NCBI RefSeq assembly: GCF_019703835.1
Contig: NZ_AP023055.1
Coordinates: 310,001-374,000 of the forward strand
Direction of reading: 5' to 3'
Length of the DNA stretch: 64,000 nucleotides
Source: Thaumasiovibrio subtropicus
GTDB taxonomy: Bacteria; Pseudomonadota; Gammaproteobacteria; Enterobacterales; Vibrionaceae
Made by a program: the position numbers and the translations under genes. This document shows positions 46,781-56,069 of this stretch, in pieces; position 1 is the first letter of the stretch, and every line of letters starts with the position of its first letter. The notes beneath the pieces are model-generated. The model did no database searches, had not been told where the DNA came from, and was given only the letters and a program-made list of their open reading frames with translations.

Positions 46781-48283
46781 ATGTCAAACGAAACATTAAC
46801 AGCAATCCAGAATGCTGTAGATCAAATTAAAGAGAGCGCAGCGCTGGTTGAACAAGCCGCAGGCGAAATCCAAGTTGCTGCTGCTCCTGCTGCAGAAAGC
46901 GGTAGTGCAATGGTGGAAGCGAGCTACATTATTGCTGCGATTCTTTTTGTGTTTAGCCTTGCTGGCCTTTCAAAGCAGGAAACGGCACAGAAAGGTATTT
47001 ATGTCGGTATCGCTGGTATGGTTGTTGCCGTTGGAGCAACACTATTTGGCGACAATGTCTCAAACTTAGGCTTCATTCTGGCGGCGATGCTAGGTGGTGG
47101 TCTGCTAGGTGTTCGCTGGGCGAACAAAGTTGAGATGACCGCAATGCCAGAGATGGTCGCTATTCTAAACAGCTTCGGTGGTTTGGCTGCGGTTTTCATC
47201 GGCTACAACAGCTTTATGGATCACAGTATTACCGATCCAGTGATGCTAGGTATTAACTCTACATTGGTTTACTTGGGCGTCTTCATTGGTCTTGTGACCT
47301 TTGTTGGTTCGCTTGTGGCTTGGGGTAAGCTTAACGGCAAGGTGAAATCTAGTGCCTTGACCTTGCCACACCGCCATAAGATGAATCTTGTCGCGTTGGT
47401 TGCAGTAACAGCAATGTTGATTCAGTTTGTTGCGGCTGGCCCTGCAGCAAGTGGTTGGACGCTAGCTATCATGTCTATCATCGCTGTGGCGTTTGGTATT
47501 CACTTGGTGATGTCTATCGGCGGCGCAGACATGCCCGTTGTCGTATCCATGCTGAACTCATATTCTGGTTGGGCAGGCGCAGCGACAGGTCTTCTGATTG
47601 GTAACGACCTACTTATCGTCATTGGTGCGCTGGTTGGTTCTTCTGGTGCGATCCTAAGTTACGTGATGTGTAAAGCGATGAACCGTTCGTTCATTTCTGT
47701 TATCGCGGGTGGTTTCGGTGCTGATGAGAGCGCGGCTTCAGGCGAGGTTGTCGAAGGCGAGTATCAAGTGACAGACGCAGAGCAAGTCGCAGATATGCTG
47801 AAGAACTCGAAGAACGTGATCATTACTCCGGGATACGGCATGGCGGTAGCACAGGCTCAGTATCCAGTTCAGGAAATCACCGAGCGCTTACGTGCTATGG
47901 GTGTGAACGTTCGCTTTGGTATTCACCCCGTAGCGGGTCGTCTACCGGGTCACATGAACGTACTGCTTGCAGAAGCGAAAGTACCTTATGATATCGTGCT
48001 TGAAATGGACGAAATCAATGATGACTTCGATGATACAACGACAGTGTTGGTTATTGGTGCGAATGATACCGTGAACCCAGCAGCGAAAGAGCCAGGCTCT
48101 CCAATTGCGGGTATGCCAGTACTTGAAGTCTGGAATGCTGAAAACGTTGTCGTGTTTAAGCGCTCAATGGCGACGGGTTACGCGGGTGTTCAAAACCCAC
48201 TGTTCTTTAAAGACAATACCCAGATGCTATTTGGTGATGCAAAAGAAAGTGTCAGTGCAATTGCTAAAGCGCTTGCTGCTTAA
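46781..48283 (+). CDS. pntB: NAD(P) transhydrogenase subunit beta
   Basis: The membrane and NADP(H)-binding subunit. 500 residues, against 462 in E. coli. The conserved part begins about residue 44 ([20 protein letters not shown]), so about 40 Ala/Glu/Gln-rich residues precede the usual first helix. The NADP motif [10 protein letters not shown] near 350 is intact. The ATG at 46781 has AAGGA 11 bases upstream; no good ribosome binding site precedes the internal ATG, so I keep the longer form. Confidence 0.95.
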   Translation: MSNETLTAIQNAVDQIKESAALVEQAAGEIQVAAAPAAESGSAMVEASYIIAAILFVFSLAGLSKQETAQKGIYVGIAGMVVAVGATLFGDNVSNLGFILAAMLGGGLLGVRWANKVEMTAMPEMVAILNSFGGLAAVFIGYNSFMDHSITDPVMLGINSTLVYLGVFIGLVTFVGSLVAWGKLNGKVKSSALTLPHRHKMNLVALVAVTAMLIQFVAAGPAASGWTLAIMSIIAVAFGIHLVMSIGGADMPVVVSMLNSYSGWAGAATGLLIGNDLLIVIGALVGSSGAILSYVMCKAMNRSFISVIAGGFGADESAASGEVVEGEYQVTDAEQVADMLKNSKNVIITPGYGMAVAQAQYPVQEITERLRAMGVNVRFGIHPVAGRLPGHMNVLLAEAKVPYDIVLEMDEINDDFDDTTTVLVIGANDTVNPAAKEPGSPIAGMPVLEVWNAENVVVFKRSMATGYAGVQNPLFFKDNTQMLFGDAKESVSAIAKALAA

Positions 48284-48303
48284 GTCATCTCCTACATCTC
48301 TTC

Positions 48304-48332
48304 AAACCCAGCCAAATGGCTGGGTTTTTTTT
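48304..48332 (+). terminator. Rho-independent terminator of pntAB
   Basis: A 10-bp GC-rich hairpin (AAACCCAGCC/GGCTGGGTTT, 4-nt loop) followed by Ts, 20 bp after the pntB stop. Confidence 0.92.
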
Positions 48333-48347
48333 GCCGTTTTTGAGCCG

Positions 48348-48569
48348 TCACCACATGCGATTGATCATTTTATTCTTGATGACTAGCTGATGAAGTAGTG
48401 CTGCACAGATATGTAATACGACTAAGCTAGCAAGTGCTGCGCAACCAATGCGATGGACTTGGAAAAAGAAGGTGTTGATTGCATTGTCACTGATAAGGTT
48501 CGGTACTTCAATCAGCCCAAATAAGTGGTAGCTATGTTTTTGCGTTAGAGGTAAGTCCTGTCTTTGTGT
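48348..48569 (-). pseudogene. C-terminal remnant of a cytochrome b561
   Basis: On the minus strand, about 70 codons (open from 48569 to a TGA at 48348) read as the end of a cytochrome b561: HLFGLIEVPNLI, then VHRIGCAALASLVVLH with the heme-ligand type histidine, then HQLVIKNKMINRMW. A stop codon lies directly upstream and no start or N-terminal three helices are found. It is a truncated relic between pntB and the M16 peptidase gene. Confidence 0.65.
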
Positions 48570-48747
48570 TTACACAAGATGAATCTCGATTTTCCGATCT
48601 TTCTATAAGATATTGAACGCACTTTGTCGGCATCCAACTTTACCCAACCGACTGTTGGCGGGATAATTTTTCAGTTATAGCGCCTGTCTGATGAGGAGCG
48701 TTGATAATCTGTCGTTGTCGCGGTGTCTTGGTTTATAGGGAGTGATC

Positions 48748-51474
48748 ATGTTGGCAAAAGGATCTTTGCTATTTTTTTTGGTGTTATGGATGAGCGGGTG
48801 TAGTACGACCTCGCTGGATCGTGCCATCGAACCCGATAATCAATGGCATAGTGGTCAGCTGAGCAATGGACTACGTTATCACTTCAAGCATGTTGAAGGG
48901 AAAGCGCTATCACTTCGAATGCGCGTCCATGTGGGGAGTTTACAAGAGGATGATGGTCAGCAAGGTTATGCGCACTTTATCGAGCACATGGCGTTTCAAG
49001 GTGGCCGTCATTTTCAGCGACATCAAGCTGTCGATTTTTTCGCGCAACAAGGTGTGTTGTTTGGAGAAGGCTTGAATGCTTCGACGGACTACCACTATAC
49101 GATTTACAAATTAGATCTTCCTGAGCACTACCATTGGCAATCTGGCTTGCGTTGGTTTCGTGATATCGGTGATGGCTTGTCCCTTGATCATTATGCTGTT
49201 GAGAGGGAAAAGGGCATCGTACTCAGTGAACACCGCCTTAAGATGCCAGAACCCAAGCCATATTCGCTGCAAGCGTATGAAGCGATTATCCATGAGACGC
49301 CATTCTCAAATGCCCACGCATTAGGTACGCATTCCAGTATCTCAAATCTCACTGCAGCGTCTTTGAGAGCGTTTTACCATACTTGGTATCAGCCTCAACT
49401 GACAGACATTACCCTTGTCGGAGATTTAACGCTTGAACAGGTACAAGCTAGCATAGAAAGTTTGTTTGGAAACTGGCGTCAAGGGGCAACGCCTCGGCCC
49501 GATTTTGTCTCATTGGAACGACGTGAGTTAGCGGATTTTGTCGCCCAAATAACTATCGACGAGGCGCAAAGCTTTAGTGTTGTACTGTTGCGAGATGAAA
49601 CGACGATAGGGACGTTTGAACAGCGCTATCGGGTATGGCAAGAGGCGCTGTTGCGGCGATTGATCGCGCAAAGGCTAGAGAGTGAACGGTATGCGCGGGA
49701 CATACCTCATGTCGAGGTTGCTGTCACTGACATGGCGTTGTTTCGAAGAAAGCTGGACGTGGTGGACGTGGTCTTCACAGAGGATGATAGGCAGACCGCG
49801 AGTCAAATGACGATGCAGGTGTTAGCTCAGCTTCGAGATTACGGGGTCAGTGAGGCAGAACTACAAACCGCACTGTTGTTTGTGCGCGAAGCAATCGAAA
49901 CCCAGCCCATGCACCCTAGTGACATAGCTGACGAATGGCTGAGAGCCCATCGGGACAACCAAATTATTCAATCTCCACAACAGAGGCAGGCAGATTTAGA
50001 CGAATTTTTCCGACGACAGATTCAACGTAATGTGAATCGCGCGATGAATTTCTATCTTTCCAATCCAATGATGCTATCGACAAGTGTGTCTGAGCTGGCA
50101 AACCGAGATGCGCGATTGCGAGACTTGGCGGTATGGCGTAGTGCCTATGAGATGCAATCGCCAATGCCGTTGCAAGTTACCGCTAGCAGTGACGTGACCC
50201 ATCCGGCAACCTATGGTGAGATCGTATCTTCCAAGTGGTTAGCGGATAATATGACCCTTTGGCAACTCGGAAATGGTGTCGAAGCGATTTATATACAAGA
50301 CCCTTCTATGGCAGCGAACGTCCATATGACAATGGCGGCGTTAGGTGGATTGGCGGCGTTACCAAATGAACAATTGGCTGCGGGTAATGCTGCTGCGGAT
50401 GTATTGATGCTAAGTGGAGTAGATAAACTCGCAGGTGCACATGCGCTCAGTTTTCTGCACCAACGAGGTATCACGGTTACGCCCTTTATTCAACACACTC
50501 AGCACGGTGTTGAAATTAAAGCGAATGCCTATAATGTCGCTGATGCACTCGCCATTACACACCATTTGCTGACTTCTCCCCGTCTTGATGAACCAGTACT
50601 TACTCTGGTGAAAAATCAGCTTTCTCAAGAAGTCGTCGATTATGCTGAAACCCCATTTGGTCAGTTGAATCATGCCATGGTGAAAAATGTGTTTTCAGAA
50701 GGCGGGTTCTATGACTTGATCGCTGCTGAAGAGTATCAGCAACTCACACTGCATGACATTGAAAGCGTGCATCAATCTCTCTTTACGACACCTTTTAAAT
50801 GGGTAATACAAGCGAACCTACCGCAACAAGAAATGGCGTCGCTGCTAAAACGCTATATCGCGACCATACCAATGGTTTCTTTGGAAAAAGTGGCATTTGA
50901 TTTACCGTTAAATGACCAGTTTGCATCATATTTATCGGTAAAAGGTGACCGCCCAGACAGCGCACTAGTGATGATGGATTTTCAATCCACGCAGCGTTCA
51001 CTCTATGACCTACAGACACTCGCCGCCGATCAATTATTGCTGCAAGTTGTAAAACAGCGTCTGTTCAATACAGTGCGTAATCGAGAAGGGCTTGATTATG
51101 CGCCCAATGCTTTGCTGCTGAGCCCTGATAGTGGCGGGGTTGATCTTTGGCAGTTGTACGCAAAAGTAACGCCGAATGATGCAGAGCAAGTTGAAGTGGT
51201 GTTTGGCGAGATACTGACCAGTTTGCGCCAAGGCATCACTGAGAAAGAACTGCAACGTGCACGCGCACATCTTCACACTAAGCTTGATAACGCATCCGTC
51301 GAAGATCTGAGACAGCAAATTATGCGATATTGGTTGCATTTTGATAGTTATGCGGTCGGTTTTAAGCCACGCTACCTTATCGACTCAATCACGGTTGATG
51401 ATTTGAATCGACGCGCGAATCAAGTGTTTGGCATCGGAACAAAACAGGTCACGACAGTACTTGAAGCGAAGTAA
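48748..51474 (+). CDS. M16 family zinc metalloprotease, lipoprotein
   Basis: A 908-residue insulinase-family peptidase with two M16 halves. The zinc site is the inverted motif HFIEH (near residue 80) with the downstream Glu in REKGIVLSE (near 155); the C-terminal half lacks such a motif, as usual. The lipobox MSGC near residue 18 should anchor it to the outer or inner membrane, facing the periplasm. The start at 48748 follows AGGGAG by five bases. It stands alone and ends before an inverted repeat element. Natural substrates are unknown. Confidence 0.9.
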   Translation: MLAKGSLLFFLVLWMSGCSTTSLDRAIEPDNQWHSGQLSNGLRYHFKHVEGKALSLRMRVHVGSLQEDDGQQGYAHFIEHMAFQGGRHFQRHQAVDFFAQQGVLFGEGLNASTDYHYTIYKLDLPEHYHWQSGLRWFRDIGDGLSLDHYAVEREKGIVLSEHRLKMPEPKPYSLQAYEAIIHETPFSNAHALGTHSSISNLTAASLRAFYHTWYQPQLTDITLVGDLTLEQVQASIESLFGNWRQGATPRPDFVSLERRELADFVAQITIDEAQSFSVVLLRDETTIGTFEQRYRVWQEALLRRLIAQRLESERYARDIPHVEVAVTDMALFRRKLDVVDVVFTEDDRQTASQMTMQVLAQLRDYGVSEAELQTALLFVREAIETQPMHPSDIADEWLRAHRDNQIIQSPQQRQADLDEFFRRQIQRNVNRAMNFYLSNPMMLSTSVSELANRDARLRDLAVWRSAYEMQSPMPLQVTASSDVTHPATYGEIVSSKWLADNMTLWQLGNGVEAIYIQDPSMAANVHMTMAALGGLAALPNEQLAAGNAAADVLMLSGVDKLAGAHALSFLHQRGITVTPFIQHTQHGVEIKANAYNVADALAITHHLLTSPRLDEPVLTLVKNQLSQEVVDYAETPFGQLNHAMVKNVFSEGGFYDLIAAEEYQQLTLHDIESVHQSLFTTPFKWVIQANLPQQEMASLLKRYIATIPMVSLEKVAFDLPLNDQFASYLSVKGDRPDSALVMMDFQSTQRSLYDLQTLAADQLLLQVVKQRLFNTVRNREGLDYAPNALLLSPDSGGVDLWQLYAKVTPNDAEQVEVVFGEILTSLRQGITEKELQRARAHLHTKLDNASVEDLRQQIMRYWLHFDSYAVGFKPRYLIDSITVDDLNRRANQVFGIGTKQVTTVLEAK

Positions 51475-51506
51475 CCCAAGTCACCAATCCCTGTGACTTG
51501 GGTGTT

Positions 51507-51540
51507 TATACTCAACTCACCTTGAGGAGGGTTGAGTATA
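51507..51540. repeat. Mini copy of the repeat ends between convergent genes
   Basis: TATACTCAACTCACCTTGAG faces its near complement within 34 bp. It lies between the convergent M16 and AraC/GyrI genes and could act as a hairpin terminator. Confidence 0.6.
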
Positions 51541-51567
51541 GACCTGACTTGATGAGAGAAGTCAGGT

Positions 51568-52419
51568 CTATTTTAGTGCCATGTAGATATCTGTGATGAG
51601 ATCCGTAGGCGCGGCGTCACGAGGGTCGTTCACGTAGTGCTCAAAGGCGGGTTGTTCGCCTGGCTCTCGACCTGACTGTGGAAGCCAAACGCCATAGAAC
51701 CATTCATAGGCTTTTTCGAGGTCTGAGTAAGGACCTACATGGCGCAGTACCGCAAACTCTCCACCACCTAAAGTAGTGGTTTCCAAACCTTCAAGTCGTG
51801 TACCTTCAGGCACGGTCGCACATGCCATACTGCGCAACTTTTCGACTTCGACACTTTTAGGATCATCGTAGTAGATGCCATAAGAGAGGGTGTGCGAACT
51901 CAGCGCATTGTTGGTGGCAAGAATTGCCATGAGCTTTTCAAAAGCTTTGCCGACATCCATATAACTACCGGTATGGTTAACACCCACTACCGAGGTTTTA
52001 TCTAGCGATTTGAAACTGACGTCATACATAGTGGTATCTCCATGTTCTATTGTTCGCGGTCTTAACTCAAAGCGATGGGCTTTTTCAACCTGTCTATAGG
52101 TTGCGGGGGGAAGCCCATAGTGCTTCTTGAATAGCCGCGTAAAGGAAGTCACACTGTTATAGCCACTGGCAGCGGCTATTTGTTCAATGCTTAGCTGTGT
52201 CGATCCCAACTTATCCGCAGCGATATGTAAGCGCAGGCGCTGTATCGTTTGAGCCAACGTTTCTCCATACACGCCTCGATAGATACGATGAAGGTGATAG
52301 GGGGAAATGAAGGCCACATCTGCCAAAGAGTAGAGATCTAACTTCTTGTCCAAGTTGTTGTATATGTAGTCTATAACGACAAGTAATCGATCTTGATAAC
52401 GTTGAGTTGTCTGGTTCAT
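51568..52419 (-). CDS. AraC regulator with GyrI-like effector domain
   Basis: A 283-residue regulator of the Rob/SoxS class: the AraC helix-turn-helix pair is N-terminal (about 8-105, with FISPYHLHRIYRG and SGYNSVTSFTRLFKKHYG), and a GyrI/SoxS-type ligand domain follows (about 115-280). Such proteins bind small amphipathic or drug molecules and activate efflux or stress genes. The ATG at 52419 has GGAAAG five bases upstream. A 13-bp palindrome (GGGGCATTGCCCC, 52494-52506) lies in the promoter region and could be its operator. Confidence 0.88.
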   Translation of the reverse strand: MNQTTQRYQDRLLVVIDYIYNNLDKKLDLYSLADVAFISPYHLHRIYRGVYGETLAQTIQRLRLHIAADKLGSTQLSIEQIAAASGYNSVTSFTRLFKKHYGLPPATYRQVEKAHRFELRPRTIEHGDTTMYDVSFKSLDKTSVVGVNHTGSYMDVGKAFEKLMAILATNNALSSHTLSYGIYYDDPKSVEVEKLRSMACATVPEGTRLEGLETTTLGGGEFAVLRHVGPYSDLEKAYEWFYGVWLPQSGREPGEQPAFEHYVNDPRDAAPTDLITDIYMALK

Positions 52420-52752
52420 GTTTCTTTCCAGTGATGTATCTGATGATTTCCCTACCGTCATAAGACGTCATGACAGCAACTTGTTACTGACTTGGGGCAT
52501 TGCCCCTTGACCAGTAGCGCTAGATTACCAACCTCTATCTTATCAAATCTTGCTGAATGTGATGGCTCTACGCTATTCAGTGTTGTGATGATTCACACTA
52601 GTATCAAAGCCAGGAAATGATGAGGTCACTCGGTGCTAAATGCGTTAAATAAAGTGTTTGAAATAGCATTTGAATTCAAAGACTTTTATGCCAATAGCGG
52701 CTGTGTTACCTTGCGACTATTCGTTATTCTTAATCGTGGTTAGAGTCAAAAT

Positions 52753-53157
52753 ATGTCAAAACTGGGTTTCTTTTTGCGATTCACGTTGTGGTACCTCGCA
52801 CTTATGGTTGCGGTGGGCTTTGCTGCCGATACGCTAGGTTTGAGCAATGCGAGTGCAATGAATTCTCCTTTGCTAATGGGTTTAGCTTTCTATCTTTTCT
52901 ACTTGTATAGCGCTCGACATAAGCGCCTCATCGAGAAAAAAGAGAAGTGGTCATTGATCGGTTTAGCTATCTTAGGTGATGCCCTAGTGAGCATTGTTCT
53001 CGGTGGGATGAGCTTGGCTGCGCAGGGAGTGCCTGTTATGTATCTTTTTGTCGGTTTGGCGATTGCGCTACCTTTGCATTTTCTCATATTGATAGCGGTC
53101 GAGTTTGGGACAAGAGGTGCGCTGAAGAAACGCTTTCCTGAGTGGGATAAGGCGTGA
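52753..53157 (+). CDS. Small integral membrane protein, ABZJ_00895-like
   Basis: A 134-residue protein with four predicted helices (about 7-25, 37-52, 66-85 and 92-118) and a basic C-terminal end. The arrangement resembles the ABZJ_00895 family of unknown function; I am not sure of this. A downstream inverted repeat (TCAGCCCC...GGGGCTGA, 53359-53381) is the only notable feature of the 340-bp gap after it, besides the operator at 53455. Confidence 0.6.
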   Translation: MSKLGFFLRFTLWYLALMVAVGFAADTLGLSNASAMNSPLLMGLAFYLFYLYSARHKRLIEKKEKWSLIGLAILGDALVSIVLGGMSLAAQGVPVMYLFVGLAIALPLHFLILIAVEFGTRGALKKRFPEWDKA

Positions 53158-53454
53158 ACCTCGGTCAAGCCAACATAAGTGCTTGAGGTGAATGCGTAAA
53201 GCGTATTTCTGATGATTCTTACATGGCTTATTGTTATTTGTGAAAGTATCTGTTGATATCGAAAAACAATCGAAGGCCTGCTTGGCTACTTTATTTTCAG
53301 CCTTGGCACTAAAAAAGAAGCGCCAGCTGAAGTGGAAGATAACGCTTAACCTCCTCATTTCAGCCCCTGTTCTTGGGGCTGATGTTTGATTCTCCTTGCT
53401 CTTGCTCACATTTTCGCCTCAGGCGGCTTTTGGCTTTTATTATTAACTGATAAC

Positions 53455-53478
53455 TTATCTTCAAAATAATGAAGATAA
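53455..53478. promoter_or_regulatory. Inverted repeat upstream of yhfZ
   Basis: Perfect 9-bp arms TTATCTTCA/TGAAGATAA with 6-bp spacer end 18 bp before the yhfZ start. YhfZ itself has a DNA-binding domain, so autoregulation of the operon at this site is a reasonable guess. Confidence 0.5.
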
Positions 53479-53496
53479 TAACTGAGTAGATAGAAA

Positions 53497-54393
53497 ATGC
53501 CAGTTCAGTACATGAGTAAAGAGGGTACGGCCATCATGAATGTGGCTCAGTACCTGATGACCACTGCAGAGGGCGATCGCCTGCGCACTATCGATTCTTT
53601 ATCGGAAGAGTTTGCGGTTTCGGTGGGATTTGTACAAAAAGCGTTAAGCACCATTGAACAACGTGGTGCGGTGGTACTTTCCAAGCAAGGGCGAAATGGC
53701 ACTTTCATTAGCCAATTAAATTACCGAGAGTTGGTGACATGCGCAGGGCTCAATACGGTGGTATGCGCGATGCCATTACCTTACACCCGGCACTACGAAG
53801 GGCTTGCGAGTGGTCTGAAGGCTCAGATAGGGGATTTGCCTCTCTACTTTGCGCATATGCGTGGTGCGAGTGTTCGAGCTGAGTGTCTGCGAAATGGTAC
53901 TTATGATGTGGCGATAATGTCAAAGTTAGCAGCGAAAGAGTTAGCTGGCGGGCTAGTAACAGCGATAGACTTGGGTGATCAATCCTACTCGCACGAGCAT
54001 CGTTTAATTTATCGGCAAGGCGAGTTCGATTCGATTTGCCGTGTCGGCGTTGACCCTGATTCTCCTGACCAAAAAATATTGACCAGCCAAGCCTTCAGCG
54101 AGGGTGCCGTAGAAATCGTTGAGATTCACTATGGAGAAAGTTTGCATCACCTCATGAATGGAGACATTGATGCCGTGGTGTGGTTACCGGAAGCGATTGA
54201 TATGGAGAAATACGGTTTAGCAGAGCAATCATTAAGCCATTTGCCCGCGTGCAGACAAGCATCGGAGGCGGTGATGTTGGTGAGTGGGCGCTCAGAACAT
54301 GTCACCGTGTTATTGCGGAAACTGCTCGATGTAAATGGGCTTTTACGTCATCAAGCAGATGTGGTTTCTGGCGTGATCACGCCGAGTTATTAA
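53497..54393 (+). CDS. yhfZ: YhfZ family regulator
   Basis: A 298-residue protein: an N-terminal winged helix (about 10-70, including the RLRTIDSLSEEFAVSVGFVQ segment) and a C-terminal substrate-binding-like domain. This matches the YhfZ family, the presumed regulator of the yhf gene cluster. First gene of a seven-gene plus-strand operon. The ATG at 53497 fits the length of the E. coli protein; a start at 53512 is also possible. Confidence 0.88.
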   Translation: MPVQYMSKEGTAIMNVAQYLMTTAEGDRLRTIDSLSEEFAVSVGFVQKALSTIEQRGAVVLSKQGRNGTFISQLNYRELVTCAGLNTVVCAMPLPYTRHYEGLASGLKAQIGDLPLYFAHMRGASVRAECLRNGTYDVAIMSKLAAKELAGGLVTAIDLGDQSYSHEHRLIYRQGEFDSICRVGVDPDSPDQKILTSQAFSEGAVEIVEIHYGESLHHLMNGDIDAVVWLPEAIDMEKYGLAEQSLSHLPACRQASEAVMLVSGRSEHVTVLLRKLLDVNGLLRHQADVVSGVITPSY

Positions 54394-54411
54394 GTCGAAA
54401 AGGACAATGAA

Positions 54412-54777
54412 ATGGAACAACGACTCGCGGTGCTGCAACAAGCAGGCGTTATCTCTTTAGAGGCACAGCAAGGGTGTTTAAAAGCAGTGGCTTGCCTTAA
54501 TGACGCGTTGTCTCTGCAACAAGAGAGTGAACAGTATCAAATGGCGATTACCCATCTTGCCCGCGCCGCAGATAGGGTATGGCAACATACCCCCATTGAA
54601 GAGGGGCTAGATGCAGAGATCTTGCAGGAAATTGAGGAAGATCCGGACTACTCGGCGATTCTCAATCTTCATCAACGTTTACTCGTTGAAGTGGGATTAA
54701 CCAGTGTACCGAAAGCAGAAGAGAGCTTTATGCTTGCCAACGTGTATGCACTTTATCAGTTATCCAACGTCAATTAA
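54412..54777 (+). CDS. yhfY: YhfY, PRD-domain protein
   Basis: A 121-residue protein consisting of one PTS-regulation-domain-like helical bundle. It begins MEQRLAVLQQAGVISLEAQQ, with AAAGGACAATGAA upstream. Position between yhfZ and php supports the YhfY name. It may regulate YhfZ; a phosphorylated histidine is not certain. Confidence 0.8.
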   Translation: MEQRLAVLQQAGVISLEAQQGCLKAVACLNDALSLQQESEQYQMAITHLARAADRVWQHTPIEEGLDAEILQEIEEDPDYSAILNLHQRLLVEVGLTSVPKAEESFMLANVYALYQLSNVN

Positions 54778-54791
54778 GTGGAGTTCACCCC

Positions 54792-55667
54792 ATGATAGAT
54801 CCGAGTGGTTTCACCTACTGCCATGAGCACCTTCACATTGACTTATCACCACAAAAGGGCACAGAGGATTGTCGTCTTGATCAGTTTGCATTGTTGTGTG
54901 ATGAGATGCGTGCCCTGCAAGTGGTTGGGGTGAAGAATATCGTTGAAGTAACGAATGCTTTTATGGGGAGAAATCCTCATTTTATTGAAAATATAATGGC
55001 TGCTACGGGAATCAATGTATTGCTTTCAACGGGTTACTACATTGAGGGATTTTTTCCAGGTGCGCTTTATGAGCAATCAGAACAGGCGATTGCCGACGGT
55101 ATGATTCGTGAAATTGAAGTGGGGATTGATGACTCGTCGCTAAAAGCGACAGTGATTGGTGAGATTGGCAGCAGTGAGAATCACTTTTCTGAAACGGAAC
55201 AGCGCGTGTTTCGAGCTGCGGCACGTGCCCATTTCGAAACTGGCCGTCCGATATCAACCCATCAATCGATGAGCACAATGGGTAAAGCCCAAATTGCCTT
55301 GCTGAAGCAGTGTGGTGTTGCCATGGATAGAGTCACGATAGGGCATTGTGACCTGCGTGATAACACTGACGACATTCTTTGGATGCTCGATAGTGGCTGT
55401 TATGTGCAGTTCGACACGATAGGGAAGAACAGTTATTACCCCGATAGCAAACGGGCAGAAACACTTCATTACCTTTGCGAAAGAGGGTACGCCAACCAGA
55501 TTATGCTGTCGATGGATATCACACGTCGCTCGCATCTTAAGGCTAACGGCGGGCTAGGTTTTACTTATTTGATTGAAGCATTTGTGCCTTTGCTAAGAGC
55601 GCAAGGGCTCAGTGAGCAACACATAGACACCATGCTAAGAACCAACCCTACACAGTTCTTCAGCTAA
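54792..55667 (+). CDS. php: Phosphotriesterase homology protein (Php/YhfV)
   Basis: A 291-residue TIM-barrel amidohydrolase of the phosphotriesterase family. Metal ligands visible are HEHLHID (about 11-17), Glu in VIGEIG near 120 where true phosphotriesterases have a carboxylated Lys, STHQSMS near 155, IGHCDL near 183 and MDITRR near 240. E. coli Php does not show strong phosphotriesterase activity and its natural substrate is not known. It is 14 bp after yhfY. Confidence 0.9.
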   Translation: MIDPSGFTYCHEHLHIDLSPQKGTEDCRLDQFALLCDEMRALQVVGVKNIVEVTNAFMGRNPHFIENIMAATGINVLLSTGYYIEGFFPGALYEQSEQAIADGMIREIEVGIDDSSLKATVIGEIGSSENHFSETEQRVFRAAARAHFETGRPISTHQSMSTMGKAQIALLKQCGVAMDRVTIGHCDLRDNTDDILWMLDSGCYVQFDTIGKNSYYPDSKRAETLHYLCERGYANQIMLSMDITRRSHLKANGGLGFTYLIEAFVPLLRAQGLSEQHIDTMLRTNPTQFFS

Positions 55668-55700
55668 CTAAACAGTACAAGAAAAAGAGAAGGATAGAAC

Positions 55701-56060
55701 ATGAAAAAAATTGCGATTGCTGGATTGCAGCGGGAGCAAATCCGCGACCACATCGATGCCACTGCACCCGGTGCATTTGAGTGCCATATTCTCACGGATA
55801 TGGACGCAGCGATGAAGGTGAAAGCGGGTGAGCTGGACTATTTTATCGGCTGTTGTAATACCGGAGCTGGTGGCGCGCTTGCCATGGCGATTGCCATCAT
55901 TGGCTTTGATAAAAGCTGCACTATCGCGAAACCTGCCATTCAAGCAAAAGAGGATGAGGTACGGGGTTTCATTGCAGAAGGGCGGGTAGCTTTTGGGTTG
56001 TCTGTCGAGCACGTAGAACATGCCGTTCCCCTGCTCATTAAGCAGCTTGCAGAGAAGTAA
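55701..56060 (+). CDS. yhfU: YhfU, DUF2620 protein
   Basis: A 119-residue cytosolic protein beginning MKKIAIAGLQREQIRDHIDA, with the glycine-rich GCCNTGAGGALAMAIAIIG near residue 50. It belongs to DUF2620, found only in yhf-like clusters. Function unknown; it lies between the amidohydrolase and the membrane protein gene, 9 bp before the latter. Confidence 0.85.
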   Translation: MKKIAIAGLQREQIRDHIDATAPGAFECHILTDMDAAMKVKAGELDYFIGCCNTGAGGALAMAIAIIGFDKSCTIAKPAIQAKEDEVRGFIAEGRVAFGLSVEHVEHAVPLLIKQLAEK

Positions 56061-56069
56061 GGACTTACT

